Below are positions 32,453 through 36,816 of a stretch of 36,816 nt of DNA, one piece after another; the first letter of the stretch is position 1, and every line of letters begins with the position of its first letter. Under the pieces are notes generated by a model, which did not search any database, had not been told where the DNA came from, and saw only the letters and a list, made by a program, of their open reading frames with translations. The translations under genes and the position numbers were made by a program. This DNA comes from Spirochaetaceae bacterium (GTDB taxonomy: Bacteria; Spirochaetota; Spirochaetia; DSM-27196; PWMO01), in NCBI GenBank assembly GCA_007693485.1, contig REDM01000215.1, positions 1 to 36,816 on the forward strand, given 5' to 3'.

Positions 32453-32850
32453 GGCGTTTCCCGCCCCTTTTTTCGCCGTCCACGACGTGCCGTGCGGCGA
32501 CCGGCGTGCCCGCCATCTCTTCGCGAGCGAAAGCTACGGTAGTCACTGCGAATCTGGTCCCAGTCCGCGCGTTCGGGAACCGGATCAAATCCGCCGGAAA
32601 ACAGCGCAGAGCAGCGGATCACGCGGGCAATTGCGAGGGCAGCACCGCGAAACACTCCGTGGCGGCGGATTGCCTCCCGCGCATACCAGGAGCACGACGG
32701 AGAATAGATGCAGGAGGCCGGGAAGAGCGGTGAGATAACGAGTTGGTAGAGCCGAATCGGCACCGTAACAACTGCGCGAATGGCGATCTGCACTACCGAC
32801 GGTTCACCGCCGTGTTTGCGCTCGCTCTCGCACAGGCAGGTCCAACACAT
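32449..32850 (-). CDS. yidD: Membrane protein insertion efficiency factor YidD, C-terminally extended
   Basis: 133 residues; the usual length is 70-90. The core is RLYQLVISPLFPASCIYSPS (about 33-52), then Cys-Ser-x-Tyr and GGFDPVP (about 86-92), diagnostic of YidD, which helps YidC insert membrane proteins. A basic tail of about 40 residues (SRRDGGHAGRRTARRGRRKK) follows. The ATG is two bases after the cdd stop; a later start within the first 20 residues is possible. yidD normally lies with rpmH/rnpA/yidC, but not here. Confidence 0.88.
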   Translation of the reverse strand: MCWTCLCESERKHGGEPSVVQIAIRAVVTVPIRLYQLVISPLFPASCIYSPSCSWYAREAIRRHGVFRGAALAIARVIRCSALFSGGFDPVPERADWDQIRSDYRSFRSRRDGGHAGRRTARRGRRKKGRETP

Positions 32851-32852
32851 GG

Positions 32853-33263
32853 CTACACCAGAACGAAGGGCTCAGGCAGTAGTTCGCCAAAAGTAACCGT
32901 GCGCTTAATTCCCTCGAGGTCGGCGAGGTGAATCTGGGTCTTGGGTGTCGCGAATTCGGCGATGACTTGCAGGCAGAGCGCGCACGGCACCGACGGCGGC
33001 GACACGGCCGTCACCACCACAACGTGCTCGATGACTCCCACTCCGCGCACGGAAACCATATGCATGATCGCCGAACGCTCCGCACAGATGCAGGCACCAT
33101 AACTTGCGTTCTCAACGTTGCAGCCCACAAAAACCCGAGCATCGCCGGCGACCAAAACGGCCCCGCCAACCTGAAAGTGTGAGTAGGGTGCATGTGCGCG
33201 CAGACGGGCGTCGCGCGCGGCGAGAAACGCCTGCTGGATCTCTTCCATGAGCAACTCTACCAT
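32853..33263 (-). CDS. cdd: Cytidine deaminase
   Basis: 136 residues. Deaminates cytidine and deoxycytidine in pyrimidine salvage. Zinc and catalytic motif CICAERSAI (Cys60, Glu62) and the second zinc pair Cys94/Cys97 (VPCALCLQV); substrate strand GCNVENASYGA (47-57). In most relatives the second motif is PCGxCRQ, so Ala and Leu here are mild variants. ATG at 33248 is an alternative start. It follows yjbQ by 24 bases. Confidence 0.94.
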   Translation of the reverse strand: MVELLMEEIQQAFLAARDARLRAHAPYSHFQVGGAVLVAGDARVFVGCNVENASYGACICAERSAIMHMVSVRGVGVIEHVVVVTAVSPPSVPCALCLQVIAEFATPKTQIHLADLEGIKRTVTFGELLPEPFVLV

Positions 33264-33287
33264 ACCGGCAACTTGAACGAGAAGCGG

Positions 33288-33716
33288 CTACGCGGGGCTG
33301 CCCATGAGCGTAATGCAAAGTCGGCGGCTTCCGCCCCGGTCGCGGCACTCCACAAGGTAGACGCCCTGCCAGGTACCGAGCAACAGACGGCCATCACGAA
33401 CCGGAAGCACAAGGCTCGCGCCAAGAAGCGAGCTCTTCGCGTGGGCCGGCATATCGTCCGGGCCTTCAAGCGTATGGCGATACCAGGACTGTGACTCGGG
33501 AACCAGACGATCGATGATAGCCGACAGGTCGGTGCGCACATCGGGGTCGCTATTCTCATTGAGAGTCAAGGCTGCCGATGTATGAAGAAGATGCAAGTGG
33601 GCGAGGCCGTGCTCGATTGGCTCCAGTTTGGCGATCGCGGCGTCAATCTCCTGGGAAATGAGATGAGCCCCACGTGGCCGGGCTCGAAGCGAAACAACCG
33701 TCTGCTCTACGATCAC
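33288..33716 (-). CDS. yjbQ: YjbQ/UPF0047-family protein
   Basis: 142 residues. The family signature is complete: HLHLLHTSAALTLNEN (about 40-55), DPDVRTDL, YRHTLEGPDDMPAHAKSSLLG and GTWQGVYLVECRDRGG. Members are small trimeric proteins, some reported with weak thiamine phosphate synthase activity; the true role is unclear. Its start overlaps the amylosucrase-like gene's stop by four bases. Confidence 0.93.
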   Translation of the reverse strand: MIVEQTVVSLRARPRGAHLISQEIDAAIAKLEPIEHGLAHLHLLHTSAALTLNENSDPDVRTDLSAIIDRLVPESQSWYRHTLEGPDDMPAHAKSSLLGASLVLPVRDGRLLLGTWQGVYLVECRDRGGSRRLCITLMGSPA

Positions 33717-35656
33717 GGCTGTTCAACCAACGGGGCATTCCGAAGCCAGCAGAAACCACAGGGCGGCAGTACCACACGGTCGGCCTCCCTCCGCACAGGA
33801 TCTCCGGTTACCAGATCCGTCGAGTGAGCATCCACCCCCGCGTACTCCAGGAGCGACGCTGCCGCAGCCTGCGTGACGTCGCTCACGTTCACCAGCACCA
33901 GGGTGCGATGGTGGGCGTTGTACCGCAAGAATGCGAATACATGGTCATTCTCTGCGTCGAGAATCTCCGCGGGATGCTCCCCGGAAAACTCGGGAAGCCG
34001 CTTGCGGATCGCAATGAGCCGCTGCATGCGGGAAAAGATGCGCCCTTCCACGCTGTTACGTTCGTGGCGTCGCTCCATCTGGCCCCAGTCCAGAACGGGC
34101 CGATGCATCCAGCGGTTGTCTTCGCGCGTGGCTGGATCGTCGAGGTAACGATAATCGTTGAGCACCCCCACCTCGTCACCGTAGTAGACGATCGGAACGC
34201 CACCAAACGAAAAAACCACCGAGTAGAGCATGATCAACCGATCGATCGCGATTGCAGCTGCGTCCTCGTCTCCGTTTCGCAGCGCGGTCTCCAGCCCGAC
34301 AAGCGCGGCCGCGCTCCCGCTGATCCGTGCATCCTGCGTCCGGGGGTTGAACATGAAGGGCTCGCCGGCCGCAGGGGAACCAGGAAAGCGGCCGGTGAGG
34401 TAGTCCACCATGAAGCGGCGGTGCAGGAAGGGATCAAACCCGCAGGCGCGAATGTCCTCGTCGGCGTAGCCGAGTCCGATATCGTCGTGACAACGAATAT
34501 AGGTAAACCAGGTCGCATCCCGTGGGATTGCCGGGATACTCTCGAGGCCGCGGCGCAGAAGCCGGACCGACTTGGTTGCGATGCAGTCCCACAGAAGCAC
34601 CATCAGCGAGACATGGTAGGCGGTCTCACATTCCCGGCCTTCGTAGTCGTCGGTGCCAAAGTAGCGCACAATTTCTCGCGGCTGCACCACCGCTTCGGCC
34701 ATCAACACCACCTCAGGTGCAACCACGGCGGTGCACGCCCGAAAGAGCCTCAACACCGTATGCGCTTCATCGAGGTTTTGTCCGGTGGTCCCGAGCCGCT
34801 TCCACAGATAGGGAACCGCATCAAGTCGCAGTACGTCGACCCCGAGATTCGCCAGGAAGAGCATCACATCGAGCATCTCCCGAAACACTTCGGGGTTGGT
34901 GTAATTGAGGTCCCACTGGTAGTCGTGAAACACGGTCATCGCCCAGCGCTCGATCTCCGGCACCCAGGTGAAGTTTCCCGGTGCGGTTTGCGGGAACACT
35001 TCGGGCATCGATGATTCGAACTCATCGGGAATGGTGCGATCGTCAAACAGGTAGTAGTAGCCCTGAAAGTGGGCATCGCCGCTTCGGGCCTTCTGCGCCC
35101 ACTCGTGCTGGTCGGAAGTGTGGTTGACTACGAGGTCAAGTTGGATCCGGATGCCGGCCCGGTGGAAGCGCTCAATCAGCGATGCAAGCTCTTCGGTAGT
35201 ACCAAGCCGCGGATCAACGCGGCGATAGTCACGCACGGCGTAGCCCCCGTCGTTCGCGCCGGGCGGACAATCGAGCAGCGGCATAAGATGGACCAGGTTG
35301 ATTCCCAGCTCCTGAAAGTACTCTCCTTTCTCAGCCAGTCCCGACAGGTTGCCCGCAAACCGATCCACGTAGAGCATGGTGGAGACAAGCTCCTGGCTCA
35401 GGTACCAGTCGGGATTGGGCGACGATGCGCCGAGCCGTCGAATGCGTTCGTGATGCGCCTGATGCAGGGTCCGGACGATTCCGGTCAGCGTCTCGACATA
35501 GTCCTCACGCCCACCGTAGAGCTCATTGGCCAGCGTTGCAACGTCGCGAAACTGAAAGGCGAGTCGGGCGAAAAACCGCGCATCATCGCGCAATGTGGTG
35601 TCAGCAAACTGGTTCAGAATGGAAGTTAACAAACGGGAAACGTGCTTGGCATTCAT
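33713..35656 (-). CDS. Amylosucrase-like glycoside hydrolase (GH13)
   Basis: 647 residues from ATG 35656; an open frame of 18 more codons upstream would cover the promoter. The alpha-amylase barrel follows Neisseria amylosucrase closely: an N-terminal helical domain (1-85), NDGGYAVRDY (135-144), DLVVNHTSDQHEWA (174-187), nucleophile Asp279 (LRLDAVPYLWK), acid/base Glu321 (LMAEAVVQP) and CHDDIG (389-394) with the third acid, then a C-terminal beta domain. Amylosucrases build alpha-1,4-glucan from sucrose; close relatives hydrolyse sucrose, and this cannot be separated by eye. No signal peptide. Confidence 0.9.
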   Translation of the reverse strand: MNAKHVSRLLTSILNQFADTTLRDDARFFARLAFQFRDVATLANELYGGREDYVETLTGIVRTLHQAHHERIRRLGASSPNPDWYLSQELVSTMLYVDRFAGNLSGLAEKGEYFQELGINLVHLMPLLDCPPGANDGGYAVRDYRRVDPRLGTTEELASLIERFHRAGIRIQLDLVVNHTSDQHEWAQKARSGDAHFQGYYYLFDDRTIPDEFESSMPEVFPQTAPGNFTWVPEIERWAMTVFHDYQWDLNYTNPEVFREMLDVMLFLANLGVDVLRLDAVPYLWKRLGTTGQNLDEAHTVLRLFRACTAVVAPEVVLMAEAVVQPREIVRYFGTDDYEGRECETAYHVSLMVLLWDCIATKSVRLLRRGLESIPAIPRDATWFTYIRCHDDIGLGYADEDIRACGFDPFLHRRFMVDYLTGRFPGSPAAGEPFMFNPRTQDARISGSAAALVGLETALRNGDEDAAAIAIDRLIMLYSVVFSFGGVPIVYYGDEVGVLNDYRYLDDPATREDNRWMHRPVLDWGQMERRHERNSVEGRIFSRMQRLIAIRKRLPEFSGEHPAEILDAENDHVFAFLRYNAHHRTLVLVNVSDVTQAAAASLLEYAGVDAHSTDLVTGDPVRREADRVVLPPCGFCWLRNAPLVEQP

Positions 35657-35667
35657 ACGGTGAGTGC

Positions 35668-35696
35668 ATTCTATTGGATTGCCCTGAAGGGAGCAA
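35668..35696 (-). promoter_or_regulatory. Promoter of the amylosucrase-to-nth run
   Basis: TTGCTC (35696-35691), 17-base spacer, TAGAAT (35673-35668), 11 bases before ATG 35656. Leader of about four bases. Confidence 0.55.
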
Positions 35697-35706
35697 CCGA
35701 CCGAAC

Positions 35707-36192
35707 TCACCGACAGCCACGAAACTCCACGCGAACGAACGCTGCTCGACCGTCGGCGAGATCAACGGCAACCAGATGGTACGGCGACGTCAGCGCCATG
35801 GTAACCATTGCGTCGGCGGCAGGCACCGATTCAGAGACCACCACCGTCAGCCGATCGCCCTGCTCAACCACTCGATCAATGGAAATCGCGTGTCCCCCAC
35901 TGGGCTGTTGCCCCTGAAACGCCGCGAGCACAAGCTGGCGGGAAAAGTCGACGTCCGGCAACGGAGGCTCAGCCGAAACAGTCTGGTGAATCCGATGCCA
36001 CAGGTCCGCGAACTCAGACTCACTGCGAACCACCAGACACCCGGCCTCCTCAATCGCTGCGTAATCACCGCGGTCGAGCGAGCGGAAGGCCAACTCGGTG
36101 CCGGAAGCCGCAAGCGTGGTGCACGCACCGAGCAATACCGCTGCCACCATGGCCACCGCACGGACCGTCAAAACGCGGCGTTGACGCTTCAT
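35707..36192 (-). CDS. PrcB-like lipoprotein (protease complex subunit family)
   Basis: 161 residues from ATG 36192 behind TAGGAG. A basic start and hydrophobic run end in LLGAC (about 20-24), a lipobox with the Cys that would be lipidated. The C-terminal half (DFSRQLVLAAFQGQQPSGGH, then IDRVVEQGDRLTVVVSES and a SPYHLVAVD close) matches the PrcB C-terminal domain. In Treponema denticola PrcB belongs to the dentilisin protease operon and is needed for a stable protease. The gene follows the subtilase gene by 25 bases, which supports the same partnership. Confidence 0.8.
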   Translation of the reverse strand: MKRQRRVLTVRAVAMVAAVLLGACTTLAASGTELAFRSLDRGDYAAIEEAGCLVVRSESEFADLWHRIHQTVSAEPPLPDVDFSRQLVLAAFQGQQPSGGHAISIDRVVEQGDRLTVVVSESVPAADAMVTMALTSPYHLVAVDLADGRAAFVRVEFRGCR

Positions 36193-36217
36193 CCCCGGAC
36201 TCCTATTAAGCAACTGA

Positions 36218-36816
36218 TCACCATACGGCACGGTAGATGTAGTTGGGTTGCGAAAACTGCACCCCGGTAACACCGGCCACCTGCTGGAGCGCATCGACCA
36301 CGGATTGCCCCGCAAGCAGCTCCACCACGGCGGTATCCGCTCCCACCGCGCGAACCGCGGTGGGCCCAAGCCGATCCGCGACTGCGTCGGCAAACGCCTG
36401 CAATTGAAGGCTGTCCGAGGAGTCCGTCCCATCAGCAAACCGAACGATCAGACTGGCCGCATCGATCTCCGCCTCGGGCGGCGGAAGTTGGGCCCCCGAC
36501 AGCGCGGCAACATTGATGCGCAGCCCGCCCGACCCACCACCGGGCTCCTGCCCCATGGGCGCCCGCGGAATACGCCGGCGCAGATTCACGAGATACTCAA
36601 GCGCCGCCTGCGCGTCCACCAGCCCATGACCGTAATACTTGTCCCACCCCGGCGCCCCCAGATCCCGCGCCGTCGCCCTCAGAATCGAGTACACCGCCGC
36701 CTGATTCAACCCCGGCTCAACCGCATAGAGCAGCGCCGCCACCCCCGCAACGTGGGGGGTGGCCATGGAGGTGCCGGTAAGCCAGCGATATTGATCGTCG
36801 ACATTGTGTGTACTGG
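36218..36816 (-). CDS. Subtilisin-like serine protease, 5' end outside window
   Basis: The frame is open to the window edge; about 198 codons are visible. RWLTGTSMATPHVAGVAALL is the S8 active-site Ser motif, followed by the usual last helices (NQAAVYSILRATARDLG, YGHGLVDAQAALEYL). Then a Gly/Pro linker (about 80-100 of the visible part) leads to a C-terminal module, SLIVRFADGTDS to VQFSQPNYIYRAVW, that looks like a subtilase propeptide or I9-type inhibitor, normally found at the N-terminus. Asp and His catalytic residues lie outside the window. Confidence 0.88.
   Translation of the reverse strand, partial: STHNVDDQYRWLTGTSMATPHVAGVAALLYAVEPGLNQAAVYSILRATARDLGAPGWDKYYGHGLVDAQAALEYLVNLRRRIPRAPMGQEPGGGSGGLRINVAALSGAQLPPPEAEIDAASLIVRFADGTDSSDSLQLQAFADAVADRLGPTAVRAVGADTAVVELLAGQSVVDALQQVAGVTGVQFSQPNYIYRAVW

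Noticed and set aside
1-36816. CRISPR arrays, insertion sequences, prophage genes, tRNA or rRNA genes
   Set aside because: I looked for regular repeats, terminal inverted repeats, transposase or integrase motifs and cloverleaf patterns while reading and saw none; a tRNA or repeat finder would settle it.

Overview
The window is a gene-dense stretch of bacterial chromosome, about 60% GC by eye, with no rRNA, tRNA, insertion sequence or CRISPR array that I could see. The best lineage guess is a free-living spirochaete (Spirochaetota). That rests on gene content: a PrcB-like lipoprotein beside a subtilase, as in the treponemal dentilisin locus; a CheY-type receiver; class III cyclase and cyclic-nucleotide-binding proteins; an SPL-family radical SAM protein without sporulation genes; and a SUF system with A-type carrier and Rieske ferredoxin. 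It was not tested by any search, and species cannot be named.

Layout. 1-2686 (minus): end of a class III cyclase and a divergent NAD-dependent DNA ligase. 2687-2946: intergenic stretch with a strong terminator and a motif resembling the 3' tail of 16S rRNA. 2947-9920: lipA (minus), then a plus-strand run of ferredoxin-NADP-reductase-like protein, MiaB, MtaB, an unknown 240-residue protein, an SPL-family radical SAM protein, an A-type Fe-S carrier and a 75-residue protein. 9930-15281 (minus): SUF operon sufT-like, sufC, sufB, sufD, Rieske protein and tsaC, behind a promoter covered by an IscR-type-1-like box. 15333-18189 (plus): NAD(P)H quinone oxidoreductase-like protein, SixA-type phosphatase and UbiB-family kinase. 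18229-22002: mostly minus-strand signalling and repair genes: a pseudo-receiver/HATPase/cNMP-binding fusion, fructosamine-kinase-like protein plus low-molecular-weight phosphatase, a secreted protein and a CheY; a small plus-strand membrane protein lies among them. 22090-24065: divergent sugar-binding protein and PfkB kinase around a palindrome. 24101-28849: pepD, rlmN, a RecQ-like helicase and an Rrf2 regulator. 28922-31680: a nucleotidyltransferase-like protein, an unknown protein and a PleD-like diguanylate cyclase. 31808-35656 (minus): amylosucrase-like GH13, yjbQ, cdd, yidD and nth, overlapping or closely packed. 35707-36816 (minus): PrcB-like lipoprotein and the 3' end of a subtilase cut by the window edge.

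How the genes fit together. The left half is largely about iron-sulphur clusters. The SUF genes and the A-type carrier would supply clusters to LipA, MiaB, MtaB and the SPL-like enzyme in the same region, and to RlmN and Nth further right. TsaC makes the t6A that MtaB then methylthiolates. The phosphatase and kinase at 19593-20955 look like a protein-deglycation pair. A recurring feature is a good -10 element placed 0-9 bases before the start codon, predicting many leaderless or near-leaderless mRNAs.
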